From Rhizobium sp. NZLR1 (GTDB lineage Bacteria; Pseudomonadota; Alphaproteobacteria; Rhizobiales; Rhizobiaceae): a stretch of 64,000 nucleotides of DNA. Both the position numbers and the translations under genes were made by a program. The first letter of the stretch is position 1. Each line of letters opens with the position of its first letter. The notes under the pieces were generated by a model. It was not told the origin of the DNA, searched no databases, and worked only from the letters and a program-made list of their open reading frames with translations. Location of the stretch: NCBI RefSeq assembly GCF_017357385.1, contig NZ_CP071633.1, positions 434,001 through 498,000 of the forward strand. Direction: 5' to 3'. Shown piece after piece: positions 54,535-63,347 of this stretch.

Positions 54535-54590
54535 ACTAATTAATATGTTAAATAAAATTGACGATCCGTATGAACTGTAGCAGTCTCCAA

Positions 54591-54821
54591 TTATGCTAAC
54601 GCTGTTTGGGAGGCAGAGTTGGATCTATTGCAGAATCGCAGCCTCGTCGATCGGGCACAATTGCTGTCGAAAGCCTTGTCTGCCAGCAACCCGCCAAATT
54701 CGATGCCGTCAATGAGGGGCGCGACACCAACTGTGTCGTGTCGGTTGCCGGGCAGGAGTTCGAAGCGAACCAGATTTCCTAGGGCGTCTGTCAGAGCCAG
54801 TATTTTGGTGGTCAATCACGG
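54591..54821 (-). pseudogene. IS5-family transposase fragment
   Basis: About 50 residues match the middle of IS5-type transposases (TTKILALTDALGNLVRFELL then PGNRHDT, GGLLADKAFDSN). The first ~60 residues and the catalytic C-terminal part are missing; sequence after DSN appears shifted (IVPDRRGCD in another frame). The fragment directly joins a truncated short-chain dehydrogenase, so insertion and later deletion removed that gene's 3' part. Confidence 0.7.
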
Positions 54822-55131
54822 CGAGATCCCAGGTCTCATCCATCATGCTGACCGTCGGCCTGACCCCGTGGCCACCGGCATTGGCAATCAGGATATCGAG
54901 CCCGCCGAAAGTCTCGTTGACCTTCTCGACGGCAGCCTTCATCGCCGCACCATCGGCCGCGTCGGCGGCAACGACGGTCGCGCCGATTTCATCGGCGACG
55001 GCCCGAAGCGGCTCGGGACGTCGCCCGACGAGCGTGACATTGCCGCCTTCCTGCCGGATGCGGCGGGCAACCGCCGCGCCGATGCCCGTGCCGCCGCCGG
55101 TGATTATGGCTGTTTTGTTCTTGAAACGCAT
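54816..55131 (-). pseudogene. short-chain dehydrogenase, 3' part lost to IS5
   Basis: The N-terminal ~105 residues of an SDR oxidoreductase are present: NAD motif TGGGTGIGAA, then DAADGAA and the NAG motif (IANAGGHG). The coding sequence runs into the IS5 fragment at about 54816, before the catalytic Ser/Tyr/Lys. The start ATG 55131 has AGGAGG upstream. It lies beyond hpaI on the same strand and was probably a separate transcription unit, as two direct repeats lie just upstream. Confidence 0.75.
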
Positions 55132-55212
55132 GCTGCCTCCTCTTGACCTTCGCAATCATGATCGAAGCATGCCGAGGCGTAGCGTCTATTTGTGCAGTTG
55201 GTTTTGACTGAG

Positions 55213-55249
55213 CGTGCAAAATGATGCAGGCCGTGCAAAACAATACAGG
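55213..55249. promoter_or_regulatory. tandem direct repeats upstream of the broken dehydrogenase
   Basis: CGTGCAAAATGATGCAGG (55213-55230) and CGTGCAAAACAATACAGG (55232-55249) are 18-base direct repeats at a 19-base period with three differences. They lie between the hpaI stop and the dehydrogenase start, the expected place for a regulator-binding site. Confidence 0.5.
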
Positions 55250-55258
55250 CGGAAAGTG

Positions 55259-56065
55259 TCAGTAGGCCTTCGCATCGGTTGCGGGTCTAGAAGGTTCCGC
55301 TTTCTTGAAGTCGTCGAGGAGCCTGGTCGTCGCATTGGTGAGCAGCGTGACATCGTTGCCGATGGCGACGAAGGTGGCGCCGAGCTCGAGATAGCGCTTG
55401 GCCAGAGAGAGATCGCCGATGAGAATACCGGCGGCTTTGCCGTGCGACTGGATCCTGGCAAGTGCCTTTTCAACCTCCGCCTGCACCGCGCGCGCGCCCG
55501 GCTTGCCGAGATGCCCCATATCGGCGGCAAGATCGGCCGGGCCGATGAAGACGCCGTCGACGCCGTCGGTCGAAGCGATCGCATCGAGTGCGGCAAGCCC
55601 TGCACGGCTCTCCACCTGCAGCAGCAGGCAGATCTCGTCATTGGCGGTTTGCAGGTAGTCGGGAATGCGGTTGAAAGCCGACGCCCGGGCAAGGGCGGCG
55701 CCGACGCCGCGCACACCCTGCGGCGGATAACGCATGGCGCGGACCATGGCCTCCGCCATCTCCTTGCTGTCGACCATCGGAATGAGCAGCGTCTGCGCGC
55801 CGATATCGAGCATCTGCTTGATGATCCAGGTCTCGCCGACCGGCGGGCGGATCACCGCATGGCTCGCCGCGCCTTTCATAGCCTGCAACTGCGAGACCAG
55901 AAGCGGTACGTCGTTCGGCGCATGTTCGGCGTCGAGCAGCAGCCAGTCATAACCGGCGCCGGCTGAGATTTCGACCGTGTAGGGGTTGGCGAGCGCCTGC
56001 CAGAGGCCGATCTGGGCGCGGCCTTCCTTCAGAGCCTGCTTGAAGAGGTTTTTGGGCGCGGGCAT
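55259..56065 (-). CDS. hpaI: 4-hydroxy-2-oxoheptanedioate aldolase
   Basis: A 268-residue class II aldolase of the HpcH/HpaI family, which splits 4-hydroxy-2-oxoheptanedioate into pyruvate and succinate semialdehyde. Active-site residues known from HpcH are present: H48 (LLLDAEHAPND), R73 (VIRPP), E152 (LLLQVES) and D178 (IGPADLAADMG). The length is near the E. coli enzyme (262). It follows hpaH by 11 bases in the same direction and is the last intact gene of the operon. The product succinate semialdehyde is handled by the dehydrogenase encoded three genes upstream. Confidence 0.9.
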   Translation of the reverse strand: MPAPKNLFKQALKEGRAQIGLWQALANPYTVEISAGAGYDWLLLDAEHAPNDVPLLVSQLQAMKGAASHAVIRPPVGETWIIKQMLDIGAQTLLIPMVDSKEMAEAMVRAMRYPPQGVRGVGAALARASAFNRIPDYLQTANDEICLLLQVESRAGLAALDAIASTDGVDGVFIGPADLAADMGHLGKPGARAVQAEVEKALARIQSHGKAAGILIGDLSLAKRYLELGATFVAIGNDVTLLTNATTRLLDDFKKAEPSRPATDAKAY

Positions 56066-56076
56066 GGTGCTGATCC

Positions 56077-56880
56077 TTAGGCAAAGAAGAGGCTGACGGA
56101 GCCATAGGGGCCGAAGTCTGCGACGATGGTATCGCCGTGCCGCGCCTCGATCGGACGAATGAAGGAACCCGCCAGCACGATCTGGCCGGCGTCGATGCCG
56201 TCACCATATTGCGCCAGGCGATTGGCAAGCCAGGCGACGCCGCGGGAGGGCTGATTGAGAACGCCGGCCCCGAGCCCCGTCTCTTCGACCTCGGCATTGC
56301 GGCTGACGATCGCGCCCATCCAGCGCATGTCGATCTGGTCGGGCTTTACGGCGCGGCCACCGGTGACGATGCCGGCATTGGCGGCGTTGTCGGAAATGGT
56401 GTCGACGATGGTGCGCGCCTTTTTTGTCCCAGGATCGGCGCGCAGGATGCGGGTGTCGAGGATTTCGAGCGCAGGCGTCACGTAATCGGTGGCGTTCAGC
56501 ACATCGAAGATCGAGATCCCAGGCCCCTTCAGCGGCGCCTTCATGACGAAGGCGATTTCGGCTTCGATGCGCGGCTGGATGAAGCGGTCGGCGGGCACTG
56601 TCGCGCCGTCCTCGAATAGCATGTCGTCGAAGAGCACGCCGGAGTCCGGCGTGTCGATGTTCAATGCATACTGCATCGCCTTCGAGGTCAGTCCGATCTT
56701 CCAGCCGATCGGCTTGCGGCCGGCGGCGATCTTCTTCTTCACCCAGGCGGCTTGTACGCCGTAGGCATCGTCCATCGTCATGTGCGGATACTTCAGCGAC
56801 AGAAGCTCCGTCTGGACGCGCGTCCGTTCTGCTATATCGAGCCGCTCGGCGGCCTGCCTGATCTCGTCTGACGTCAGCAT
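56077..56880 (-). CDS. hpaH: 2-oxo-hept-4-ene-1,7-dioate hydratase
   Basis: A 267-residue member of the hydratase/decarboxylase (FAH-like) family. Conserved parts are GWKIGLTSKAMQYALNIDTP, the FIQPRIEAEIAFVM motif, which carries the Mg-binding glutamates, and the closing VLAGSFIRPIEARHGDTI then VADFGPYGSV. It hydrates the double bond of the decarboxylated pathway intermediate to give the aldolase substrate. It starts one base before the preceding gene's end region and is tightly packed between the FAH-family gene and hpaI. Confidence 0.9.
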   Translation of the reverse strand: MLTSDEIRQAAERLDIAERTRVQTELLSLKYPHMTMDDAYGVQAAWVKKKIAAGRKPIGWKIGLTSKAMQYALNIDTPDSGVLFDDMLFEDGATVPADRFIQPRIEAEIAFVMKAPLKGPGISIFDVLNATDYVTPALEILDTRILRADPGTKKARTIVDTISDNAANAGIVTGGRAVKPDQIDMRWMGAIVSRNAEVEETGLGAGVLNQPSRGVAWLANRLAQYGDGIDAGQIVLAGSFIRPIEARHGDTIVADFGPYGSVSLFFA

Positions 56881-56881
56881 C

Positions 56882-57751
56882 TCACACCTCGTCGGCGATC
56901 GTGTTCGTGAGGACGCCCATGTCGTTCGCCTCGACTTCGACGACGTCGCCGGGCTTTAGCCAGATCGGCGGATCGAAGCGGGCGCCGGCGCCCGTCGGCG
57001 TGCCGGTGACGATCACGTCGCCGGGAACCAGGGTGGTGAAGGTCGAGACGTAGTTGATGATTCTGGCAAAGGAAAAGATCATCCGACTGGTGCGGTCGCT
57101 TTGGCGCACTTCGCCGTTGACCCGCGTCTCAAGCTTGATATTGGCGAGTTGGCTCTCATCCGTGAACGGGATCAGCCACGGACCGATCGAGCCGGTCCGA
57201 TCGAAGTTCTTGCCCTGGGTGACGTTGAATTTCGCATGCCGCACCCAGTCTCGGATCGTGCCCTCGTTGCAAAGCGACAGGGCGGCGATGTGGGAAAATG
57301 CATCCGCTTCGGCAATCCGCCGGCCGCCTTTGCCGATGACGATAACGATCTCGCCTTCATAGTCGAGCTGCGGGCTTTCCGGCGGCCGGATCAGCGGCTG
57401 GCCGTGGCCGGTAAACGACCGGGGAAAACGGATGAACAGGGAGGGATTGGAGGGGGCCGCCTGGCCGTCCTTATATTCCTCGTTGCGGTCGGGGAAGTTG
57501 ACCCCGACGCAGATGATCTTTTCCGGCGACGGAATGGGGATCTCGAAGCGGATCTCATCCAACGTATAATCCGGCTTCAATGTCTTGCCTTCGTTGGCGA
57601 GCTGAGCGAGGCGGCCTGCCTCGATGACCTCGCGCAGGCTCGGCCAGGTCGCGCCGTGGCGGGCCGACAGGTCGACGACACCGCCGTCGATGGCAAGCCC
57701 GTAGCCATGACGGCCGTTTCTGGAGAAGGACAGGAATCTTGGATGGGTCAT
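56882..57751 (-). CDS. fumarylacetoacetate-hydrolase-family protein, HpaG-like decarboxylase/isomerase
   Basis: A 289-residue FAH-domain protein: IICVGVNFPDRNEEY, LDYEGEIVIVIGKGG with the metal-binding Glu pair, and VTGTPTGAGARFDPPIWL. In the enteric pathway a two-domain HpaG (about 430 aa) decarboxylates 5-oxopent-3-ene-1,2,5-tricarboxylate and isomerises the product. This single-domain protein probably fills that step, since it is the only other FAH-type gene in the operon. It lies between the succinate-semialdehyde dehydrogenase gene and hpaH. The symbol is left open because the fold has many substrates. Confidence 0.75.
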   Translation of the reverse strand: MTHPRFLSFSRNGRHGYGLAIDGGVVDLSARHGATWPSLREVIEAGRLAQLANEGKTLKPDYTLDEIRFEIPIPSPEKIICVGVNFPDRNEEYKDGQAAPSNPSLFIRFPRSFTGHGQPLIRPPESPQLDYEGEIVIVIGKGGRRIAEADAFSHIAALSLCNEGTIRDWVRHAKFNVTQGKNFDRTGSIGPWLIPFTDESQLANIKLETRVNGEVRQSDRTSRMIFSFARIINYVSTFTTLVPGDVIVTGTPTGAGARFDPPIWLKPGDVVEVEANDMGVLTNTIADEV

Positions 57752-57778
57752 GCTTTTCTCTCGGGCCTTGCTTTGGCC

Positions 57779-59233
57779 TCAGGCGATGCCGCCGAGGCAG
57801 ACATATTTGATTTCGGTGAATTCCTCGATGCCGTATTTCGAGCCTTCGCGGCCGAGGCCGGAGAGCTTGACGCCGCCGAAGGGGGCTTCGGCCGTCGAGA
57901 TCAGCCCGGTATTGACGCCGACCATGCCGTATTCCAGCGCCTCGGCGACCCGGAAGACGCGGGCGAGATCCTTGGCATAGAAATAGGAGGCGAGACCGAA
58001 CTCGGTGTCGTTGGCCTGGGCGATCACGTCGGCTTCGTCCTTGAAGCGGAAGAGCGGTGCCAGCGGACCGAAGGTCTCCTCGCGGGCAACCGCCATCTCC
58101 CTGGTGACATCGGCGAGGATGGTCGCTTCGTAAAAAGTGCCCCCGAGCGCGTGTTTCTTGCCGCCCTGAACGATGCGGGCGCCCTTGCCGACGGCATCGG
58201 CCACGTGCTCCTCGACCTTATCAAGCGCTGCCTTGTCGATCAGCGGCCCGAGGATCACGCCCTCGTCGAAGCCGTTGCCGGTCTTGAGCTTGGATACGGC
58301 GGCAGCGAGTTTCTCGGCAAAGGCGTCGTAGACCTTTTCCTGCACATAGATGCGGTTGGCGCAGACACAGGTCTGACCATTGTTGCGAAACTTCGCGATC
58401 AGGGCGCCCTCTACCGCCGCATCGAGATCGGCATCGTCGAAGACGATGAACGGCGCATTGCCGCCGAGCTCCAGGCCGAGCTTCTTGATGGTCGGCGCGC
58501 TCTGCTTGTAAAGCTCGGCGCCGACCTCGGTCGAGCCGGTGAAGGTCAGCTTGCGCACGACGGGATTGGCGGTCATTTCGCCGCCGATCTCCCGTGCGGA
58601 GCCGGTGATCACACTGAAGAGGCCCTTGGGAAGTCCGGCGCGTTCGGCAAGGATGGCGATGGCGATCGCCGAAAACGGCGTCTGGCTGGCCGGCTTCAGC
58701 ACCATGGCGCAGCCAGCGGCCAGGGCGGGCCCGGCCTTGCGGGTGATCATGGCGTTCGGAAAGTTCCACGGCGTAACCGCGGCCACCACGCCGATCGGCT
58801 GCTTCATCACCATGATGCGCTTGTCGGGCTGATGGCCGGGGATCAGGTCGCCGTAAATCCGGCGGCCTTCCTCGGCGAACCATTCGATGAAGCTCGCGCC
58901 ATAGACGATCTCACCGGTGGCCTCCGCCAGCGGCTTGCCTTGCTCCAGCGTCAGGATGCGGCCGAGATCGTCCTTGTTCTCGATCATCAGCTCATACCAT
59001 TTGCGCAGGATGCCGCAGCGCTCCTTGGCGGTCCTGGCAGCCCAGCCCTTCTGCGCGATCCGCGCGGCCTCGATCGCGGCCCGGGTCTCGGCGGCCCCGA
59101 GCTTCGGGACGTAGCCGATGGTCTCGCCCGTGGCCGGATTGGTGACCGCGATACCCGTCTCCCGGTCAGCCTCAATCCAGTGATCGCCGACGAGGGCTGC
59201 CTGGCAGAACAGACTGATATCTTTGAGCTGCAT
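57779..59233 (-). CDS. gabD: NAD(P)-dependent succinate-semialdehyde dehydrogenase
   Basis: A 484-residue aldehyde dehydrogenase, the usual length for GabD. The NAD motif GSTEVG, catalytic Glu in LELGGNAPFIVFDDADLD and nucleophile Cys in NNGQTCVCANR are present. The closing part (GLISTAEAPFGGVKLSGLGR then EGSKYG) is typical of GabD. It oxidises the succinate semialdehyde released by HpaI to succinate and feeds the TCA cycle. It sits inside the hpa operon between hpaD and the FAH gene. Confidence 0.85.
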   Translation of the reverse strand: MQLKDISLFCQAALVGDHWIEADRETGIAVTNPATGETIGYVPKLGAAETRAAIEAARIAQKGWAARTAKERCGILRKWYELMIENKDDLGRILTLEQGKPLAEATGEIVYGASFIEWFAEEGRRIYGDLIPGHQPDKRIMVMKQPIGVVAAVTPWNFPNAMITRKAGPALAAGCAMVLKPASQTPFSAIAIAILAERAGLPKGLFSVITGSAREIGGEMTANPVVRKLTFTGSTEVGAELYKQSAPTIKKLGLELGGNAPFIVFDDADLDAAVEGALIAKFRNNGQTCVCANRIYVQEKVYDAFAEKLAAAVSKLKTGNGFDEGVILGPLIDKAALDKVEEHVADAVGKGARIVQGGKKHALGGTFYEATILADVTREMAVAREETFGPLAPLFRFKDEADVIAQANDTEFGLASYFYAKDLARVFRVAEALEYGMVGVNTGLISTAEAPFGGVKLSGLGREGSKYGIEEFTEIKYVCLGGIA

Positions 59234-59303
59234 GGTGACGGTCCTTTATCGATGGAGTTGATGCGAAGCCGACGCGCGGCGTCGCATCATGGGCTGATGC
59301 CGA

Positions 59304-60284
59304 TCATGGGGCAACGATCGGCTGCGCTTTGAGATCGGCTTCCCGTATCGGCGTCCCGGCAAACAGGCTGCCATGCTCGAACCAGGATTTCGGCGCCGTG
59401 GCGCCCCAGAGCGTCTGGCGCTGCGGATCTTTCAGATCCCACTTGATCGGCTCGAGGTCGGGATCGACCGTTTGATAATCCGAGCAGTAGATCTCGATGC
59501 GGTGGCCGTCCGGATCGAGGATATAGAGGAAGAAGGCGTTGGAGATGCCATGGCGGCCGGGGCCGCGCTCGATGTTGGACACCCAGCCGGTCGTCGCCAT
59601 CAGGTCGAGCAGGTCGATGATGTTGAGTGGTGTCGGCACCCAGAAGGCGGTGTGGTGCAGCCGCGGACCCTTGCCATTGGTAAAAGCAATGTCGTGCACG
59701 CCGCCTTTGCGATGCGTCCAGGCGGCCCAGAGCCGGCCGGTTTCCTCGTCGGCGGTGTATTCGGTGACGCGGAAACCGATCTCGTTGTAGAAGGCCACCG
59801 ATTCATCGACATTGGGCGAGAAGCAGTTGAAGTGGTCGATCCTGAGCGGCTTGACGCCCTTGTAGAGCGCATATTTCTGGTGGATCGGCGGCAGGCGGTC
59901 CATCTTCGAATAGAATTCGAGCGGAATGCCGAGCGGATCGCGGGTGCGGAAGGTGCGCGCCTGGTAGGGCCGCTCGACCCATTCCACCGGCAGGCCCTTG
60001 CCCTTGAAGAAGTGCGCAGCCTTGTCGAGATCCTCGTCGCCAAAGACCTTGAAGCCGAGGTCGCGGGCCTCCGATATCTCCGACTTCCTCAGGACGATAC
60101 AGTGGTGGCCGCGCTCTTCCATGGCGCGCAGATAAATGGTGTCGGCCGTCTCGTCGGTCACCTGAAGGCCGAGCGTATCGACATAGAAGGCGCGCGATTT
60201 GGCAAGATCCTTGACGCCGTATTCGACATGGCTGAGGCGCACGATGTTGAAGGGCGGGTAGAGATTGGGTTGCGGCAAGGGCAT
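59304..60284 (-). CDS. hpaD: 3,4-dihydroxyphenylacetate (homoprotocatechuate) 2,3-dioxygenase
   Basis: A 326-residue extradiol ring-cleavage dioxygenase with two vicinal-oxygen-chelate modules (~15-135 and ~147-275). The iron/manganese ligands are in place: H151 (RIDHFNCFSP), H211 (LHHTAFWVP) and E264 (HRIEIYCSDY), close to the positions H155/H214/E267 of the Brevibacterium enzyme. It opens homoprotocatechuate to 5-carboxymethyl-2-hydroxymuconate semialdehyde. It is of the VOC type, unlike the unrelated HpaD of E. coli. It precedes the gabD-like gene in the operon. Confidence 0.9.
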   Translation of the reverse strand: MPLPQPNLYPPFNIVRLSHVEYGVKDLAKSRAFYVDTLGLQVTDETADTIYLRAMEERGHHCIVLRKSEISEARDLGFKVFGDEDLDKAAHFFKGKGLPVEWVERPYQARTFRTRDPLGIPLEFYSKMDRLPPIHQKYALYKGVKPLRIDHFNCFSPNVDESVAFYNEIGFRVTEYTADEETGRLWAAWTHRKGGVHDIAFTNGKGPRLHHTAFWVPTPLNIIDLLDLMATTGWVSNIERGPGRHGISNAFFLYILDPDGHRIEIYCSDYQTVDPDLEPIKWDLKDPQRQTLWGATAPKSWFEHGSLFAGTPIREADLKAQPIVAP

Positions 60285-60318
60285 GGGGGTTCCTCCTCTT
60301 TATACCTGCTGCTGTCGT

Positions 60319-61836
60319 TCAGCCGCCGAGCTTCTGGATGGCGTGCGGCTTGGTGGCAAAGGCGACGTTCTTGGTTTCCATGTAAAAGTCGAAAGACCAA
60401 TCGCCGCCGTCGCGGCCGATGCCCGAGTTCTTCACTCCACCGAAGGGGGTGGGCAGGTGGCGGACGTTTTCCGAGTTCACCCAGATCATGCCGGCCTCGA
60501 GATGATCGGTGAAACGGAAGGCGCGGGTGACGTCCGATGTCCAGAGATAGCCGGTCAGGCCGTACTGGATGTCGTTGGCAAGGGCGAGCGCCTCGGCTTC
60601 GTCCTTGAACGGAATGGCGGTCAGCACCGGCCCGAAGATCTCTTCTTGGGCTATGCGCATTCCGTTGTCGGCGCCGATAAACAGGGTCGGCGAGACATAG
60701 CAGCCGCCGCCCGGACCGTCATATTTGGCACCGCCGGCCGCGACCGTTGCGCCTTCCGACTTGCCGATCGCGATATATTCCAGCACCTTCTTCTCGTGTA
60801 CCGGATGGATCAGCGGTCCGATGACCGTCTCGGGATCGAGGGGATGGCCGACGTTGATGCGGCTCGCCTTTTCGGCGACGAGCGCAGTGAACCTGTCATA
60901 GACGCTGTCCTCGACCAACAGGCGCGAGGACGAGGTGCAGCGCTCGCCGTTCAGCGAGTAGATCATGAAGACGGCGGCATCGGCGGCGCGCTCCAGATCG
61001 GCATCAGCGAAGACGACGACCGGGTTCTTGCCGCCAAGCTCGAAATGCACCCGCTTCAGCGTGTCGGCGCCCTGCTTCATGATCATCGAGCCGGTGCGGC
61101 TCTCGCCGACGAAGCCGATCGCCTTGATTAGCGGATGTTCGGTCAGCGCCTTGCCGGCATCCTCGCCGAAGCCGTTGACGAGGTTCCAGACCCCCTTCGG
61201 CAGGCCGGCCTCTTCGGCGATTTCGACGAGCAGGCGTGCCGTCAGCGGCGAGAACTCGGCCGGCTTGTGGACGATGGTGCAGCCGGCGGCGAGTGCCGGC
61301 GCAATCTTCCAGGTCGACAGCATGAACGGCGTGTTCCAGGGCGTGATGATGCCGACGGGGCCGATCGGATTGCGGGTCGTGATGTTGACCTGGCCGTCGG
61401 CGCGAATCGATTTGCCGTCGCGGGCTTCAGGGGCGCGATCGGCGAAGAAACGGAAGTTCTCCGCACCGCGCAGCGCCGCCTTGGCCATGAACTTCAGCGA
61501 CTGCCCCGTGTCCATGCATTCGACAAAAGCGATCTCTTCGGCCCGCGCGACGATCGCGTCGGCGATCCTGTGCAGCAGCTTCTTGCGGGCATCGCCCGGC
61601 ATGGCGGCCCACTCGGCAAAGGCTGATTTGGCGGCCCTGGCGGCCCGGTCGATGTCGGCGGCCTTGCCGCGCGCGACGGTGGCGAGCGGCTGCAGATCGA
61701 CCGGCGAAATCGTCTCGAAGGTCGAGCCGTCATCGGCCGTCACATCCTCGCCGCCGATCCGGTTCAGGACACCGCGTTCCTTCAGCCGCGCAAGATAGGT
61801 TTCGGCCTTTGCGATGTTTTCCTGCAGTTTGGACAT
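60319..61836 (-). CDS. hpaE: 5-carboxymethyl-2-hydroxymuconate semialdehyde dehydrogenase
   Basis: A 505-residue aldehyde dehydrogenase. The catalytic Glu is in FELGGKNPVVVFADADLE, the nucleophile Cys in LNGERCTSSSRLLV, and NPIGPVGIITPWNTPFMLST is the substrate/NAD region. The GERCTSSSR form of the Cys motif is typical of HpaE. It oxidises the product of HpaD to the corresponding dicarboxylate. It is followed after 34 bases by hpaD and preceded by hpaF. Confidence 0.9.
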   Translation of the reverse strand: MSKLQENIAKAETYLARLKERGVLNRIGGEDVTADDGSTFETISPVDLQPLATVARGKAADIDRAARAAKSAFAEWAAMPGDARKKLLHRIADAIVARAEEIAFVECMDTGQSLKFMAKAALRGAENFRFFADRAPEARDGKSIRADGQVNITTRNPIGPVGIITPWNTPFMLSTWKIAPALAAGCTIVHKPAEFSPLTARLLVEIAEEAGLPKGVWNLVNGFGEDAGKALTEHPLIKAIGFVGESRTGSMIMKQGADTLKRVHFELGGKNPVVVFADADLERAADAAVFMIYSLNGERCTSSSRLLVEDSVYDRFTALVAEKASRINVGHPLDPETVIGPLIHPVHEKKVLEYIAIGKSEGATVAAGGAKYDGPGGGCYVSPTLFIGADNGMRIAQEEIFGPVLTAIPFKDEAEALALANDIQYGLTGYLWTSDVTRAFRFTDHLEAGMIWVNSENVRHLPTPFGGVKNSGIGRDGGDWSFDFYMETKNVAFATKPHAIQKLGG

Positions 61837-61880
61837 CGTCTATTTCCTCGATGTTGTCTCATCCCGCGACGCGGGCGTTG

Positions 61881-62267
61881 TCACTTGCCGCGAAGCCGCG
61901 GATGGATGGCGTTCTTCTTCCAGCTCAGCTCCGCATCGATCTCGCGGATCTCCAGCGACAGCGCGAAATGCGGCGTCTCGAAGAGCGGGCCGAGAACGTC
62001 CGCCGCCGCCGCAAAGATCGCTTCGCCCGTGCGCTTCTTCTCCTCAGCCGTGCGGCCCTTGCCGATGCGGAAGTTCAGGTCGACGAAAGCGTTTTCCGGG
62101 AGCTGGTCGGCAATCGCATAATGATCGGCGCGAAGGGCGCGGACGCGCACCGCGCCGAGTTCGAAGAGGCCCGTCTCCAGCACGGTCTTCAGCAGCGTCT
62201 CGCAGAGCGCGCCGATATCAGCGCGATCGTCGAGATTGGCCGAATATTCGATGGTGAGATGTGGCAT
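61881..62267 (-). CDS. hpaF: 5-carboxymethyl-2-hydroxymuconate isomerase
   Basis: A 128-residue tautomerase-superfamily protein. Met is followed by Pro (MPHLTIEYSANLDD), so the mature protein would start with the catalytic Pro1, and the length matches CHM isomerase (about 125). It isomerises the HpaE product before decarboxylation. GGGGAGGATCG precedes the ATG. It is the first gene of the pathway block, with the HpaR-box palindrome 25 bases upstream. Confidence 0.9.
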   Translation of the reverse strand: MPHLTIEYSANLDDRADIGALCETLLKTVLETGLFELGAVRVRALRADHYAIADQLPENAFVDLNFRIGKGRTAEEKKRTGEAIFAAAADVLGPLFETPHFALSLEIREIDAELSWKKNAIHPRLRGK

Positions 62268-62291
62268 CGATCCTCCCCGATCTCTATTTAC

Positions 62292-62303
62292 TTAACATGT
62301 TAA
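62292..62303. promoter_or_regulatory. HpaR-box palindrome upstream of hpaF
   Basis: TTAACATGTTAA is a perfect 12-base palindrome in an AT-rich patch between the kinase gene and hpaF. It lies 25 bases before the hpaF start, where a repressor would block the promoter. Related sequences occur upstream of hpaR (53979-54006) and just after it (about 54538-54560). Confidence 0.6.
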
Positions 62304-62320
62304 TAAATTGACCGTGGATG

Positions 62321-63340
62321 TCAAGCTCCGGTATCGAGCTTTCTTGCGAGTTCCAGACTTTCGGCGACATAACGCGACAGGCGCTCGGCGGCGTTCGGGA
62401 TTTCGGGCCGCTCGGCAAGCCAGCCGATATAGGTGAGGCTCCTCAACACCATGAACAACGGCAGGCATTCCAGCGCCGCATCGGAAAGACCGCGCCGGCT
62501 GCGATAGCCTGTGATCAAGGCATTCTCGATGGCGGGGTAGGCTGGCTCTTGGCGGTTCTTCAGCAGTGCCGTGGCGAGATCGAACAAGAGGAAGCCATAT
62601 CCCGCATCGTCGAAGTCGATAAAGGCGACACGATCTTCATCTCCCGTCAGGAAGATGTTTTCGCGTACAAGATCGGCATGGATCAGGCCGTAGTCGAGGC
62701 CGTGTCGCTGCGCATTGGCGAGGCGGTGCCGCAAGTCGTCGCGCAATGCCGAGAGCGCCGAGGCTTCGTCGCGTGAAAGTCCCGGGCAATCCCAGAAGCG
62801 GCCCCAGAGGGGTTTTTCTCCGAGCAGGCCTTCGGCGTCCCATGCCGGACGGCGGAAATCTGCCGGCAGAGCCCACGCGTCGGCCAGATCATGCATGGTC
62901 GCCATGGCATGGCCGATGCAGAAGAAGATATCTGCCTGCGTTTCAGCCGGTTGCGACAGCGGCGTACCGCTCTGCCCAAGGGCCGCGCCGTCGACCCAGC
63001 TGACGACGTCGGCATATTGCTCGGGAAACCGGCAGCTCTCCGGAAGGCAAATGAGGTTTTGCCCGTTTCCGGTCGGCACGGGGCACGGCACATCGAGGCC
63101 GCCGAACCGCAGCGCTGCCATAAGGTCCAGTTCCGAGCGCAGGCTCGTCTCGTCATGATAGCCCGGCCGATGCAGCCGCAGGGCGGCAGATCGGCCATCG
63201 GCAAGCGTGATACGGAAGACGGCGTTTTCCCGGTATTTCAGCAGAACCGGGTCGTCCGCCAAGGCCGACCAGTGGCCGAGCGCTTCCAGCGCCCGTTCCT
63301 GCAGGGCATCCCGGATGGTTTGCGGCAGTTGATCGCCCAT
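62321..63340 (-). CDS. APH-family phosphotransferase (hydroxylysine-kinase-like)
   Basis: A 339-residue member of the aminoglycoside/choline kinase fold. The catalytic loop is LIHADLVRENIF (HxD...N) and the metal loop is FIDFDDAG. The start ATG 63340 has GAGGCAGGG upstream; the longer TTG start at 63361 would overlap the aminotransferase. With the class III aminotransferase gene directly upstream it matches a kinase/phospho-lyase pair of the type found for hydroxylysine and phosphoethanolamine breakdown. Substrate is inferred, not shown. A link to homoprotocatechuate use is unclear. Confidence 0.72.
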   Translation of the reverse strand: MGDQLPQTIRDALQERALEALGHWSALADDPVLLKYRENAVFRITLADGRSAALRLHRPGYHDETSLRSELDLMAALRFGGLDVPCPVPTGNGQNLICLPESCRFPEQYADVVSWVDGAALGQSGTPLSQPAETQADIFFCIGHAMATMHDLADAWALPADFRRPAWDAEGLLGEKPLWGRFWDCPGLSRDEASALSALRDDLRHRLANAQRHGLDYGLIHADLVRENIFLTGDEDRVAFIDFDDAGYGFLLFDLATALLKNRQEPAYPAIENALITGYRSRRGLSDAALECLPLFMVLRSLTYIGWLAERPEIPNAAERLSRYVAESLELARKLDTGA

Positions 63341-63347
63341 CCCTGCC

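Noticed and set aside
57101..59332. A 743-codon plus-strand frame opposite the gabD and FAH-family genes
   Set aside because: It is antisense to two clear enzymes with intact motifs; its product has the Arg/Gly/Asp bias of a shadow frame and no recognisable fold.
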